Shown: positions 1 through 8,810, counted from the stretch's first letter. The stretch is 64,000 nt of DNA from Rhodococcus qingshengii JCM 15477 (GCF_023221595.1 NZ_CP096563.1:5203001-5267000), one strand, 5' to 3'. The notes: generated from the letters alone by a model not told the origin. Translations and numbers: made by a program.

Positions 1-54
1 ACTTGGGATACGGCCGATGCGGAGATGTACCGCCACAAGCGCTCGAAGCACTGA
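1..54 (+). CDS. C-terminal end of a GGDEF diguanylate cyclase (partial)
   Basis: Frame 1 is open from the left edge and stops at 52-54. The 17 visible residues include ADAEMYRHKRS, which matches the usual end of GGDEF domains (ADxAMYxAKR). The gene therefore probably makes or senses cyclic di-GMP, but only its last helix is in the window. A strong hairpin follows 24 bases downstream. The call rests on one short motif. Confidence 0.5.
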   Translation, partial: TWDTADAEMYRHKRSKH

Positions 55-77
55 TTCGACTCCTCCACGGCCGGTTG

Positions 78-110
78 GCACCGCATCGGAGGATCCCTTC
101 GATGCGGTGC
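78..110. terminator. Hairpin terminator between convergent genes
   Basis: An 11-bp perfect stem, GCACCGCATCG with CGATGCGGTGC, encloses an inner AGG/CCT pairing. It lies between the plus-strand GGDEF gene end and the minus-strand HNH gene end, so it probably stops both. There is no long T run. Confidence 0.65.
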
Positions 111-149
111 TCGGTCCGTGTTCTGTTGTCGCCAAAGAGGTTTGACCTC

Positions 150-1454
150 TCAGGTTTTGAAGGTGGTGTTCGCCGGCCTGGGTTGCTGTCCGGGGTCGAT
201 CGAGGGCGGCGGGATGAACCAGGGTTTGTTGTCGGCGCCGATTCGGATTTCCCATTTCCCGACGAACCCTGATTTTCGGTGCATCAGCCGGTGGTGTGAA
301 CGGCACAGCAGGACCAGGTTGTTCATCACCGTCGGGCCACCGTTCGCCCAGTGCCGGATATGGTGCGCATCCGTCCAGGCAGGCACGCACGTGCAGCCCG
401 GGAAGGCGCAGCCTCTGTCTCGGGCGATCAACGCGACGCGTTGTTCGGCGTTGACCAACCTCTTTCCTGGTTGCGCATCGAGCGGTGCGCCGTGATCGTC
501 GAGCAGAACGGTGGAGAGGAAGCAGTCGCAGCCGAGAAGTCGGGTCTGTGACACGGACAGTGGCCCGAGCCAGGGCATGTGCCCGACATCAAGATCCGAC
601 ACAGCCATTCCGTCATCAGCAGTGGAGGGTGTTGCGGCGCAGTCCCGATGCTCCGCCAGATCCCGAGCATTGATGTGCACGTTCACGTGCGGACGCTGAC
701 CACCATCGGTACCGGTTTTCGCGCAGTCCAGGTAACGGCGGATCAGTTCGGCGAACCCGTCCGCGGTGCGTTTCGCCGTCGACCGGGCATCCGGGGTTCC
801 ATCCGGTGCTGGGGTCGGCATCGTCAGATTCGACAACGCCGACAGCAACATTTCGCCGGTGAGGGCGTCGAAATCACCACGCACCACCACTCGACCGTTC
901 AAGGTCGACGCGATCCGCAACTCGTTGAGATCGACATCTTCGGCGGGCGGGATCTCATCCGATTCGAACAACCGCTCCAAGGTCGCGATCACGTTCCGCA
1001 CCTTCGTCGTCGTCGCCTCCACACCCGACGCAGCAGCCAACAACAAATCGATGCACTTCGGTAGCGCCTCCTCCGGCATGCCTTTAGGTGGTGATTCACA
1101 GAACGCCACGATCAACACGGCATGCTCGAACGAGCAGTCCCCGCCATCGAACCGAGCAGCCACCGCCGGAAACGGCCGCAAACCAGTACCCAACGCGGCG
1201 ATCTTCTTCCCGTCCCGAACCTGCAGCATCGTGTTGGCCGCCAACCAGGACCCCACTCCGCGGCTGGCAATCACCTGATCATCCGGCCGCATCGACAGTT
1301 CGTCCACCACGGCCACCCGCACGGCTTCCAGGCGCAGAATCTCCGCACTCGCCTCGACAGCAGCAGCGCGCAACTCGGCAGCAGTCAACCGCCACAGGCG
1401 TCCGCGTAACCCCACCGCAGAACCCGACACCACGTCCGACAACAAGACACTCAT
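150..1454 (-). CDS. HNH endonuclease, DUF222 / 13E12 repeat family
   Basis: This 434-residue protein has an N-terminal DUF222 region and a C-terminal HNH nuclease domain at about residues 345-392. The HNH motif shows CAFPGC, DAHHI, MNNLVLLC and SHHRLMH, so zinc-type cysteines and catalytic histidines are intact. The family is repeated many times in mycobacteria and rhodococci; its role is unsettled. The start at 1454 (MSVLLSD) is preferred over 1493 because the ATG at 1493 lies inside a perfect LexA-type box at 1484-1503. That box suggests induction by DNA damage. Confidence 0.88.
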   Translation of the reverse strand: MSVLLSDVVSGSAVGLRGRLWRLTAAELRAAAVEASAEILRLEAVRVAVVDELSMRPDDQVIASRGVGSWLAANTMLQVRDGKKIAALGTGLRPFPAVAARFDGGDCSFEHAVLIVAFCESPPKGMPEEALPKCIDLLLAAASGVEATTTKVRNVIATLERLFESDEIPPAEDVDLNELRIASTLNGRVVVRGDFDALTGEMLLSALSNLTMPTPAPDGTPDARSTAKRTADGFAELIRRYLDCAKTGTDGGQRPHVNVHINARDLAEHRDCAATPSTADDGMAVSDLDVGHMPWLGPLSVSQTRLLGCDCFLSTVLLDDHGAPLDAQPGKRLVNAEQRVALIARDRGCAFPGCTCVPAWTDAHHIRHWANGGPTVMNNLVLLCRSHHRLMHRKSGFVGKWEIRIGADNKPWFIPPPSIDPGQQPRPANTTFKT

Positions 1455-1483
1455 TGAATCCCCCAATCCCCTCCCCAAACAAT

Positions 1484-1503
1484 ACTCGAACATGAGTTCG
1501 AGT
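1484..1503 (-). promoter_or_regulatory. LexA SOS box upstream of the HNH gene
   Basis: ACTCGAAC-ATGA-GTTCGAGT is a perfect 8-4-8 inverted repeat containing CGAAC-N4-GTTCG, the Gram-positive and mycobacterial LexA consensus. It sits 30 bases upstream of the chosen HNH start. Some M. tuberculosis 13E12 genes are established LexA targets, which fits. Confidence 0.8.
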
Positions 1504-1568
1504 CAATACCTCGCTACCAGCGCAAATAAGAGCAGGGAATAGTTCGACGGTCGCACGCGTATTATTTG

Positions 1569-1592
1569 AGTAAGCAATACTTGCGGTCGCAA
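1569..1592. promoter_or_regulatory. Candidate MarR operator
   Basis: AGTA-AGCAA-TACT (1569-1581) runs into TTGCG-GT-CGCAA (1581-1592), two small inverted repeats 20-45 bases upstream of the marR-type start at 1613. Autoregulation is inferred from position and symmetry. Confidence 0.4.
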
Positions 1593-1612
1593 ATAAATGG
1601 AGGGCGTCACCG

Positions 1613-2116
1613 ATGACAACTGATGAACACGTACGTGGTCGTGTGTGGCGCGACCTCGTCGTCTCCCACAGCGTCATCCTCGGCAAGATGGAGGCGGATC
1701 TTCGAACCACCACCGGGCTCACCCTTGGCCAGTACGACGTTCTGCTCCGACTGCACGAAGCTCCGGGAAACACGATCCGAATGGGCGATCTGGCCGAACT
1801 GGTCCTGGTCACCACCAGTGGCGTGACGCGCGTCGTCGATCGATTGGTCGAGGCCGGATTAGTGGAGCGCGTTAGACCGGACAACGATCGACGCGTCGTG
1901 ACGGTATCGATGACGCCTGCGGGCAAGAAGACGCTTCGAAAAGCGTCCGCCATACACACGCGAGGGACCGCCGAATACTTCTCCGATCTCATTGAAACCG
2001 AGGAGCTTCCGGTGCTCGAACGCTTCTTCTCCCGACTTGCCACACATCACACGAATCAAGGCGGCGCATGCGATGCGCACGTAGAACAGCTTTCCATCAC
2101 CCCCACGAACAGATAG
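1613..2116 (+). CDS. MarR family transcriptional regulator
   Basis: A 167-residue winged-helix protein of typical MarR length. The recognition region is visible in LTLGQYDVLLRLHEAPG, followed by MGDLAELVLVTTSGVTRVVDRL and the wing VRPDNDRRVVTVSMTPAGKK. The ATG at 1613 is preceded by GGAGGG. It is the first gene of a unit with a luciferase-like monooxygenase that begins 11 bases after its stop and a flavin reductase, so it probably controls that pair. It is divergent from the HNH gene. The inducer is not evident. Confidence 0.88.
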   Translation: MTTDEHVRGRVWRDLVVSHSVILGKMEADLRTTTGLTLGQYDVLLRLHEAPGNTIRMGDLAELVLVTTSGVTRVVDRLVEAGLVERVRPDNDRRVVTVSMTPAGKKTLRKASAIHTRGTAEYFSDLIETEELPVLERFFSRLATHHTNQGGACDAHVEQLSITPTNR

Positions 2117-2127
2117 CGAGAAACAAC

Positions 2128-3186
2128 ATGGCTTTCGAATTGGGCGTCTACCATTTCGGTGAACTCACCCCAGATCCCACCACCGGCGCGATGATGAATC
2201 CCGGTGTCCACCTTCGTCATTTGGTGGAGCAGGCAACCGTTGCCGATCAGGTTGGACTCGATGTCTTCGGCGTCGGCGAGCACCATCGCACCGACTTCGC
2301 AGTCTCAGCCCCTGCCGTTGTGCTCGCGGCAATGGCTCAGGCTACCGACAACATCAAGCTGTCCAGCGCCGTAACCGTACTCAGTTCCGACGATCCCGTA
2401 CGTGTGTTCCAACAGTTCGCGACAGTCGACCTGCTTTCCGAAGGCCGTGCCGAGATCATTGCCGGCCGAGGTTCGTACACGGAGTCATTTCCGCTCTTCG
2501 GGTACGACTTGTCCCAGTACAACGAACTCTTCGCCGAAAAGCTTGATCTACTACTGAAACTGCGCGACGAAAACCCGATCAACTGGGAAGGACAACTTCG
2601 CCCACCACTGATCGACGGTGACGTGACGCCCCGCCCGGACCGTCAGATTCCGGTGTGGATCGCAGTCGGAGGCACTCCGGCCTCTGTCGTCCGTGCCGCG
2701 AAACTGGGCCTGCCCCTCTCACTGGCCATCATCGGTGGAAGCTACCAACAGTTCGAACCGTTCGTCGATCTATACCGCAGGGCTGCAGCGGAGTTCGGAC
2801 ACGATCCGAAGAAACTGGCTGTCTCGATTGCTTCGCCAGGATTTGTCGATACCTCGAAGCAAACAGCACTCGACACGTCGTACCCGTACTTCCAGGCCGG
2901 GTGGATGCAGAATCATCATCAGCGCGGAAACGGAGTTCCCATGCCCCGCAGGGCATATGAAGCGCAGGCAACCACCGCGGGTGCGTTCTTCCTCGGCGGC
3001 CCGCAGGAAATCATCGACAAGACGATGGCGCAGTACGAACTGTTCCATCATGACCGCATCATGATCCAGATGGGGTTCGGCAACGTGCCACAGAAGGACA
3101 TGCTGCGTGCGATCGAGATCCTCGGCACCGAAGTAGCCCCCGTTGTGCGTAAGGAAATCGAATCACTGAAGTCGTCCCAAGAATAG
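2128..3186 (+). CDS. LLM class flavin-dependent oxidoreductase, CE1758-like
   Basis: A 352-residue luciferase-like TIM-barrel monooxygenase. The N-terminus MAFELGVYHFGEL, the segment VGEHHRTDFAVSAP, and the later GRGSYTESFPLFGY are family marks for enzymes that use reduced FMN and oxygen. The start at 2128 was chosen over an in-frame one at 2068, which would run through the end of the MarR gene. The next gene, 8 bases on, is an FMN reductase that would supply reduced flavin. The pairing matches the CE1758/CE1759 type two-component systems. The substrate is unknown. Confidence 0.88.
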   Translation: MAFELGVYHFGELTPDPTTGAMMNPGVHLRHLVEQATVADQVGLDVFGVGEHHRTDFAVSAPAVVLAAMAQATDNIKLSSAVTVLSSDDPVRVFQQFATVDLLSEGRAEIIAGRGSYTESFPLFGYDLSQYNELFAEKLDLLLKLRDENPINWEGQLRPPLIDGDVTPRPDRQIPVWIAVGGTPASVVRAAKLGLPLSLAIIGGSYQQFEPFVDLYRRAAAEFGHDPKKLAVSIASPGFVDTSKQTALDTSYPYFQAGWMQNHHQRGNGVPMPRRAYEAQATTAGAFFLGGPQEIIDKTMAQYELFHHDRIMIQMGFGNVPQKDMLRAIEILGTEVAPVVRKEIESLKSSQE

Positions 3187-3194
3187 GAGTTTCG

Positions 3195-3761
3195 ATGAGC
3201 ACACCGCTCAAAATTGTTGCCGTTGTCGGCAATCTCCAAAAACCCTCCAAGACTCGTGCCCTCGTCGACCTGATCGTCGAAACCTTGGGAGACTTCGAGC
3301 AGATCGACACACGAGTTTTCGAGATCGTGGATCTGATTCCAGGTCTTGCATCTGCTCTGGATCGCGATCACGTCGACTCAGTGACCGCCGAAGCGCTGGC
3401 AGCAGTCGAGTCCGCCGATATCGTCATCGCGGCGTCACCGGTGTTCCGCGGTTCGTACACGGGAATGTTCAAGCATTTTTTCGATCTCGTCGACCAGTAC
3501 GCGCTTGCCAACACTCCGGTGATTCTTGCCGCTACAGGTGGTAGCGACCGCCATGCTCTCGTGTTGGATCATGCCCTGCGGCCACTGTTCGCTTTCTTCC
3601 AAGCGCTGACCGCTCCGGTCGGAATCTATCTCGGCTCCGGTGATTTCGACGGAACGACCATCCTCAATCCCGAGGTATTCGAACGTATCGAGATGGCAGC
3701 AAAGGACGTCCTGCCGGTAGCGAGGATGCTCGCGGAGCGGAATCGAGTTGCGCTGACGTGA
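3195..3761 (+). CDS. NAD(P)H-dependent FMN reductase, CE1759-like
   Basis: A 188-residue flavodoxin-fold reductase. It starts with VVAVVGNLQKPSKTRALVD, the phosphate-binding loop of NADPH-dependent FMN reductases, and carries ASPVFRGSYTGMFKHFFD, the MsuE/SsuE-type dimer and flavin region. AGGAG lies 4 bases before the ATG. It is probably the reductase partner of the upstream luciferase-like oxygenase and is translated from the same message under the MarR regulator. Confidence 0.88.
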   Translation: MSTPLKIVAVVGNLQKPSKTRALVDLIVETLGDFEQIDTRVFEIVDLIPGLASALDRDHVDSVTAEALAAVESADIVIAASPVFRGSYTGMFKHFFDLVDQYALANTPVILAATGGSDRHALVLDHALRPLFAFFQALTAPVGIYLGSGDFDGTTILNPEVFERIEMAAKDVLPVARMLAERNRVALT

Positions 3762-3940
3762 ACACCCCTCGTCTGCACAACAATGACCCGGAACCACCAC
3801 CAGCGGTCACGACTGGCAATGCGGCTGATCCAGCACACTTACGCCGCTGATCCACATCGCATCACCGAACACCGTTTTTCAGTGATTCTTCAGCTCCATC
3901 GCAGTAGCGTCGAAAGGGCCACCTCATGTCAGGAGCCCCC

Positions 3941-4273
3941 ATGACCACCCCGGATCAACCCACTGTCCAGCAATCCGTTCCTCAGCACCCGATTCGACCA
4001 CCCGTCAATGCGGGCTGGGCAGTGGTCTCGCTGCTGTTCTTCTGGCCGCTTTCCTTCTCCGCTTTCACGCACGCCTTCAACGTGTATCCGCTGTGGGCTG
4101 ACGGCGATGTGGCCGGGTCGCGGTATGCGTCCGATCGAGTGAAACGGCTCGGTCAGATCTCGCTGTGGATCGCAGGCGGCCTACTACTCCTGGTCTGCAT
4201 CCTGTACGCGATTGCGGCAATCGTGTGGTTCGCCAACGGTGGCCACGATTACGGTCCGCGGCGTATGCGCTGA
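3941..4273 (+). CDS. CD225/dispanin family membrane protein
   Basis: A 110-residue protein with a proline- and glutamine-rich N-terminus and two hydrophobic segments, AGWAVVSLLFFWPLSF and SLWIAGGLLLLVCILYAIAAIVW. They flank the loop WADGDVAGSRYASDRVKRLG, the usual pattern of CD225 proteins. The start at 3941 follows AGGAG by 5 bases; an in-frame ATG at 3926 lacks such a site. Family members are small membrane proteins whose bacterial role is unclear. It stands alone between the FMN reductase and a convergent lipase gene. Confidence 0.75.
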   Translation: MTTPDQPTVQQSVPQHPIRPPVNAGWAVVSLLFFWPLSFSAFTHAFNVYPLWADGDVAGSRYASDRVKRLGQISLWIAGGLLLLVCILYAIAAIVWFANGGHDYGPRRMR

Positions 4274-4306
4274 ACAGCCACCCTGGACAACCACACCACC
4301 AGGACA

Positions 4307-5461
4307 TCACCTCATCAATCGATCGACAAACTCCATGGTCTGGTCCATCGAAGCGACCGTCGTTTGACCGTGGCTGATTCCGGCGAGTTCTTGATACTCG
4401 AACTGCGTTCCCCGCGAACGCATGTCGACCAGTTGCGCCCAGGTAAGGGCGACAGGAACCGTTGTGTCCGACACGCTCTGCACCACGCGCAGTGGACGGT
4501 CGTAGCCGTCGACCGGCACCTGCATCATCGCGCGAAACAGATCGTGGAAGCGTGGCGTCCATACCGACCGAGAAAACAACGAGCTCAATTGGATTCGTTC
4601 GGCGCGAATGTGGCGGCCGAGATCTCCGGCGCACAGTGTCCGAGCCTTTTCCATCCACTCGATCCCCTGCGGCGAGAGAACCTCGCGAATGTTCTCTTCG
4701 GGTCGTTGATCGTCGATCCCGGCCAGAACGTACAGCGCGTATCCCACCAGCCCGGTGATGCCGAAGTCGGGAAACAGCGGTCCGCCCAACGGAAACAGCC
4801 CTTCCATGTGTGTGGGGCCGGCAACAACGACCGAGCCGCGGAAATCCAATTCCGGTGCACGAGTGGTGGCCTCGTGTCCCGCGAAGTACGCCGCATGACC
4901 ACCTTCGGACAAACCCGCGACCATCCACCGCGGACTCAGCACATTGCCGTACAACTCGTGCGCGGCCCGCACGATGTCGACGGCATTCGCCCCGGCGGCA
5001 TGTCCGTCGAGATAGGCCAGCACCCCGTCGGTACCAACTCCCGAGTAGTCGGTAGCGACCACCGCGTACCCCTGCTCCAACCAGCGTTCGATCGGTTCGA
5101 TCTCGCCCGGACCGAATCCGGTCGACGAGGGTGCACACTGATCCGCACTGCCCAAAGTTCCGTGGGCATAGGAGATGACGGGCCAACCGCCCGCCGGTGG
5201 GGCGCCTTCCGGCAGAAACACGGACCCTGACGACTCTCCCCATCTGTCAGCGGTACGCAGAGTTCGATAGACGACCCGCTGCGTCTCGCCGGCGCCGACC
5301 GGAAACACTGCGGCCGAGAGTTCGCCATAGGACTCCAGCGCGCCCGCGACTTCCGGTTCGTCCGCCGTCGCCACTGCAACACCTGACCCCCACCCGAGAC
5401 CCGACAACAGAATGCTCGCCACCACGGCCGCAACAGAGGTTCTACCCGAACGACTCACCAC
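4307..5461 (-). CDS. Secreted lipase, LIP (secretory lipase) family
   Basis: A 384-residue alpha/beta hydrolase with an N-terminal signal peptide, cut probably after VAVATADEP. The nucleophile elbow is GLSEGG with serine near residue 185. The acid lies in SVSDTTVP and the histidine in GISHGQT, both near the C-terminus, so the triad looks complete. The family hydrolyses triacylglycerols or other esters outside the cell. It is divergent from the DUF5990 gene with a gap of only 38 bases. A second LIP-like protein at 30284 lacks the serine. Confidence 0.85.
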   Translation of the reverse strand: MVSRSGRTSVAAVVASILLSGLGWGSGVAVATADEPEVAGALESYGELSAAVFPVGAGETQRVVYRTLRTADRWGESSGSVFLPEGAPPAGGWPVISYAHGTLGSADQCAPSSTGFGPGEIEPIERWLEQGYAVVATDYSGVGTDGVLAYLDGHAAGANAVDIVRAAHELYGNVLSPRWMVAGLSEGGHAAYFAGHEATTRAPELDFRGSVVVAGPTHMEGLFPLGGPLFPDFGITGLVGYALYVLAGIDDQRPEENIREVLSPQGIEWMEKARTLCAGDLGRHIRAERIQLSSLFSRSVWTPRFHDLFRAMMQVPVDGYDRPLRVVQSVSDTTVPVALTWAQLVDMRSRGTQFEYQELAGISHGQTTVASMDQTMEFVDRLMR

Positions 5462-5499
5462 GCCAACCCCTCCCGACCTATGCAGAGCATGATGTCGAT

Positions 5500-5958
5500 A
5501 TGCAGATCATCATCACCGGTCACAGCCTGCCCGGACGTGAGTGTTCCGAAACCGCAACCTTCGAAGAGCGCAGCAACATCCACGTCGGCGTTCAGCGCCG
5601 AGGCAAGCCACACGAAATCCTCGACCTCGTACCGGGAGATACCGAGACAGTGCGATGGGAACTGACAGCGAGTCTGGAGCGAAAGTCCGGTGCCTGGGAC
5701 TTACTCGGTCCATACATCCAGGGTCCACCTCGCGGACGCTTCATCTACCTGTCCTGGGTGACGGTATCCGATGACCAGACGTTCGAGATGTTTCGGCGCG
5801 CAAAGCTGATGCTCGACGCGATCCCCGAGCACATCGCCGAGGAGGCCGACGCTTCCGGCATGCTCCACGGAGACCTCGGCCTCACCGACGCCGCAGGTAA
5901 ACCACTGTGTGCGGCTATCCGACCGCCGACGATCACATGGTCATCCTCGCCTTACTGA
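5500..5958 (+). CDS. DUF5990 family protein
   Basis: This 152-residue protein opens MQIIITGHSLPGR and contains NIHVGVQRR, LVPGD, GPYIQGPPRGRFIYLSWVTV and FRRAKLMLD, which fit the uncharacterised DUF5990 family common in actinobacteria. No catalytic residues can be named. The start at 5500 is the first ATG that yields this conserved beginning; longer in-frame extensions would run inside the divergent lipase gene. No function can be assigned. Confidence 0.7.
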   Translation: MQIIITGHSLPGRECSETATFEERSNIHVGVQRRGKPHEILDLVPGDTETVRWELTASLERKSGAWDLLGPYIQGPPRGRFIYLSWVTVSDDQTFEMFRRAKLMLDAIPEHIAEEADASGMLHGDLGLTDAAGKPLCAAIRPPTITWSSSPY

Positions 5959-5971
5959 GCATCGTTCAGTA
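5953..5971. promoter_or_regulatory. Inverted repeat between DUF5990 and the monooxygenase
   Basis: TACTGA-N7-TCAGTA is a perfect 6-7-6 inverted repeat overlapping the DUF5990 stop, about 65 bases upstream of the monooxygenase start. It could be an operator for the latter. No regulator gene adjoins it. Confidence 0.3.
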
Positions 5972-6034
5972 GTGTGGAGATCGAACACTTAGCCTGCCCG
6001 GTGGCCCCACACGATCGATACGGAGTCCGAACTG

Positions 6035-7516
6035 ATGAGCACCGAACACCTCGATGTCCTGATCGTCGGCGCCGGCTTGTCCGGCATCGGTGCTGCGTAT
6101 CGACTCCAGACCGAGCTTCCCGGCAAGTCGTACGCAATCCTCGAGGCCCGCGCGAACAGTGGCGGAACCTGGGACCTCTTCAAATACCCTGGCATCCGGT
6201 CGGATTCCGACATGTTCACGCTCGGCTACCCGTTTCGGCCGTGGACAGATGCCAAAGCAATCGCCGACGGTGATTCGATCCTCCTGTACGTGCGCGACAC
6301 CGCGCGAGAGAACGGGATCGACAAGAAGATTCGGTACAACCGGAAGGTGACGGCCGCATCATGGTCGTCAGCTGACTCGACGTGGACGGTCACGGTCACG
6401 ACCGGTAACGAAGATGAAACCCTGACCTGCAACTTCCTCTATCTGTGCAGTGGTTACTACAGCTACGAAGGCGGATACACCCCCGACTTCCCTGGACGTG
6501 AATCATTCAGCGGCGACGTAGTGCACCCGCAGTTCTGGCCCGAGGATCTCGATTACTCCGACAAGAAGATCGTTGTGATCGGAAGCGGCGCCACCGCAGT
6601 CACTTTGGTCCCCACGATGTCGCGCGACGCGAGCCATGTCACCATGCTCCAGCGATCACCGACATACATTCTGGCTCTGCCGTCCAGCGACAAGGTATCG
6701 GACACCATCCGCGCAGTATTGCCGAATCAACTCGCGCACAGCATCGCTCGATGGAAGAGCATCGTAGTCAACCTGAGTTTCTACCAACTGTGCCGGCGCA
6801 GTCCTGCGCGCGCAAAGCGGTTGCTGAACCTCGCGATCAGTCGCCAACTCCCGGAAGAGATCCCACTCGATCCTCACTTCACACCCACCTACGATCCCTG
6901 GGATCAACGCTTGTGCGTCGTACCGGACGGCGATTTGTTCAAAGCCCTCCGATCCGGCAAGGCCTCGATCGAGACCGATCGCATCGACACTTTCACCGAG
7001 ACCGGAATTCGTCTCGCGTCAGGTCGCGAACTCGAAGCTGACATCATCGTCACTGCAACAGGATTGAAGATGGAAGCGTGCGGCGGGATGTCGATCGAAG
7101 TGGACGGCGAACCCGTCACCCTCGGTGATCGTTACGTCTACAAGGGCATGATGATCAGCGACGTACCGAACTTCGCGATGTGCGTCGGCTACACCAACGC
7201 CTCGTGGACTCTGCGAGCAGATCTCACGTCGATGTACGTCTGCCGACTGCTGACGGAGATGGACAAGCGCGGCTATTCGAAGTGCGTGCCGCACGCGAGC
7301 GAAGAGATGGACCAGCGGCCGATCCTGGACCTGGCGTCGGGGTACGTCATGCGTGCTGTGGAACAGTTCCCGAAGCAGGGATCGAAGTCACCGTGGAACA
7401 TGCGTCAGAACTACATCCTTGATCGTCTTCACTCGACGTTCGGGAGCATCAACGACCACATGACGTTCTCGAAGGCGCCAGCTCGACAGTCGACACCGGT
7501 ACCGAGCAAGAGTTGA
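6035..7516 (+). CDS. Flavin-containing monooxygenase, Baeyer-Villiger type (EthA-like)
   Basis: This 493-residue FAD/NADPH oxygenase has the FAD Rossmann motif GAGLSG at residues 12-17, GGTWDLFKYPGIRSDSDMF after it, and the NADPH motif GSGATA near 183. The Baeyer-Villiger fingerprint FxGxxxHxxxWP is matched exactly by residues 158-169 (FSGDVVHPQFWP). The layout resembles EthA-type enzymes that oxidise ketones or thio compounds. The natural substrate is unknown. It has its own start, 76 bases after DUF5990. Confidence 0.9.
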   Translation: MSTEHLDVLIVGAGLSGIGAAYRLQTELPGKSYAILEARANSGGTWDLFKYPGIRSDSDMFTLGYPFRPWTDAKAIADGDSILLYVRDTARENGIDKKIRYNRKVTAASWSSADSTWTVTVTTGNEDETLTCNFLYLCSGYYSYEGGYTPDFPGRESFSGDVVHPQFWPEDLDYSDKKIVVIGSGATAVTLVPTMSRDASHVTMLQRSPTYILALPSSDKVSDTIRAVLPNQLAHSIARWKSIVVNLSFYQLCRRSPARAKRLLNLAISRQLPEEIPLDPHFTPTYDPWDQRLCVVPDGDLFKALRSGKASIETDRIDTFTETGIRLASGRELEADIIVTATGLKMEACGGMSIEVDGEPVTLGDRYVYKGMMISDVPNFAMCVGYTNASWTLRADLTSMYVCRLLTEMDKRGYSKCVPHASEEMDQRPILDLASGYVMRAVEQFPKQGSKSPWNMRQNYILDRLHSTFGSINDHMTFSKAPARQSTPVPSKS

Positions 7517-7700
7517 GCGGACCACGAACAACCAGGTAGAGCAATCGGGCGAAGCCACCAATCGATCCGGCGACAAAGAACACACCCGAACCTGCGACTA
7601 CTGCACAGAGCGCACCGAGAACGATGATCGCCGACGCCTCTACCATTCGACCGGCGGACTCCGATCCGAGAACGTGTATTTCATCAACTCCTTCGTCCAT
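7449..7700 (-). pseudogene. Small membrane-protein remnant, possibly DUF4345
   Basis: The frame reads HVLGSESAGRMVEASAIIVLGAL and then GGFARLLYLVVRGP. This resembles the C-terminal half of DUF4345 membrane proteins (xGGLxRLxSLxxxGxP), but the N-terminal half is missing and the frame runs 68 bases into the end of the monooxygenase gene. It is more likely a decayed fragment than an active gene. Confidence 0.3.
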
Positions 7701-8039
7701 AAAACTATTTTCAGCCGACCGTCCAGCCGGTTTGTAGGGACTTTAGTCGCGAGTCGGATCAAAATGGACTCATAATTGCAGGTCAAGCGTTCAGTTGGCC
7801 ATTCCGGCCGGATGATCTCCAGTCCGTTCCGTTGTGATGGTCGGCAACAGAGTGCTGGTCGAATACATGGACGATTCACGAATCGACACGGTCGTATCAA
7901 ATCTCCGTGCCTCTCCACCCACTCTTACGCAGGGTGTGGCCCAGCAGCGTGACCACCAGTGAAAACATCGGCAGGGCAATGATCACCCTCGCGGCAAACA
8001 CCCCCGATCTTCCCGGCCGCGTCCTTCGCAGCGACAAGA
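7701..8039. other. Intergenic stretch with no convincing gene
   Basis: About 340 bases between the DUF4345-like fragment and the FetB-type gene hold no frame with recognisable protein features. One minus-strand frame ends in a hydrophobic stretch (ARVIIALPMFSLVVTLLG), but it has no proper start. The region may be remains of lost genes. Confidence 0.4.
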
Positions 8040-8810
8040 TCAACGAACTCGCGCAGGCCTGACAGCTTGACCTCGAAAGACGAAACCGCGGGCGACGAGT
8101 TCCAACGCCACGGCCACCGAGCAAGTTTGTGCCAACAACAACCCTGCCAATACAAGAATTTGCACAGCACCGGCCTGAACGGCCGATCCCGTCGCGAGCA
8201 ACACACCGACAAAGGCTCCGGGCAATGTCACGAGGCCGACGGTGCGCGTCTGGTCGACTCCAGGCAGCAGAGCATCGGAGGCAGCGGTGCGGGCTACCTC
8301 CCACCGCGCATCTCGTTGGGAAAATCCAAGGCTCAGTGCTGCTTCCACTTCCCCGTACCGGTCGTCGACGGCGTCGAGTCCGCGTTTGGCTGCCATCGAT
8401 GTTGCAGTCATCGCGCCACCCAGAACAATGCCGCCGATCGGCACCAGAGCGACGCCTTGCAGCGGAACCACTCCGGACAGCAGCATCAGTGGCAGAACCA
8501 CACCGATTCCCGACGCCAACGCGATGGTCAGCCAAACTCCGGACGTCCCCGCGTTCGAGCGTCGTGCCGCGGTGAAAGACGCTGCAACGAACATGCCGAC
8601 GAGCACGAGGAGCGCCGACCAGATGTGGGCCAAGGCGGCGGCAAGGATCAACGAAATCGCAGCCAGCTGAAGAGCGCCACGAGCGAGGGCACCGGGGACC
8701 ACCCGAACGCTACCGAGATAGGTGAATCGGTAGACGAGCGTGGCGACAAGTGCCATGACGATGCAGAGCACAGCCAGACGGATGCCGGAGTCGGCTATCG
8801 AAAGGCTCAT
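8040..8810 (-). CDS. FetB/UPF0014 family ABC transporter permease
   Basis: A 256-residue membrane protein with about seven hydrophobic segments. Conserved UPF0014 features include GALARGALQLAAISLIL near the start, the GGAMTATSMAAKR loop, the cytosolic segment EAALSLGFSQRDA and the late motif VGLVTLPGAFVGVLLATGS. In E. coli FetB works with the ATPase FetA in iron export; no fetA-like ATPase lies beside it here. The preceding minus-strand gene is a GtrA protein 50 bases away, so they may share a transcript. Confidence 0.82.
   Translation of the reverse strand: MSLSIADSGIRLAVLCIVMALVATLVYRFTYLGSVRVVPGALARGALQLAAISLILAAALAHIWSALLVLVGMFVAASFTAARRSNAGTSGVWLTIALASGIGVVLPLMLLSGVVPLQGVALVPIGGIVLGGAMTATSMAAKRGLDAVDDRYGEVEAALSLGFSQRDARWEVARTAASDALLPGVDQTRTVGLVTLPGAFVGVLLATGSAVQAGAVQILVLAGLLLAQTCSVAVALELVARGFVFRGQAVRPARVR

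Noticed and set aside
4077..5243. Long minus-strand frame of 388 codons overlapping the CD225 and lipase genes
   Set aside because: It is arginine-rich, has no domain, and lies in another frame of the lipase gene, whose signal peptide and catalytic motifs are clear.
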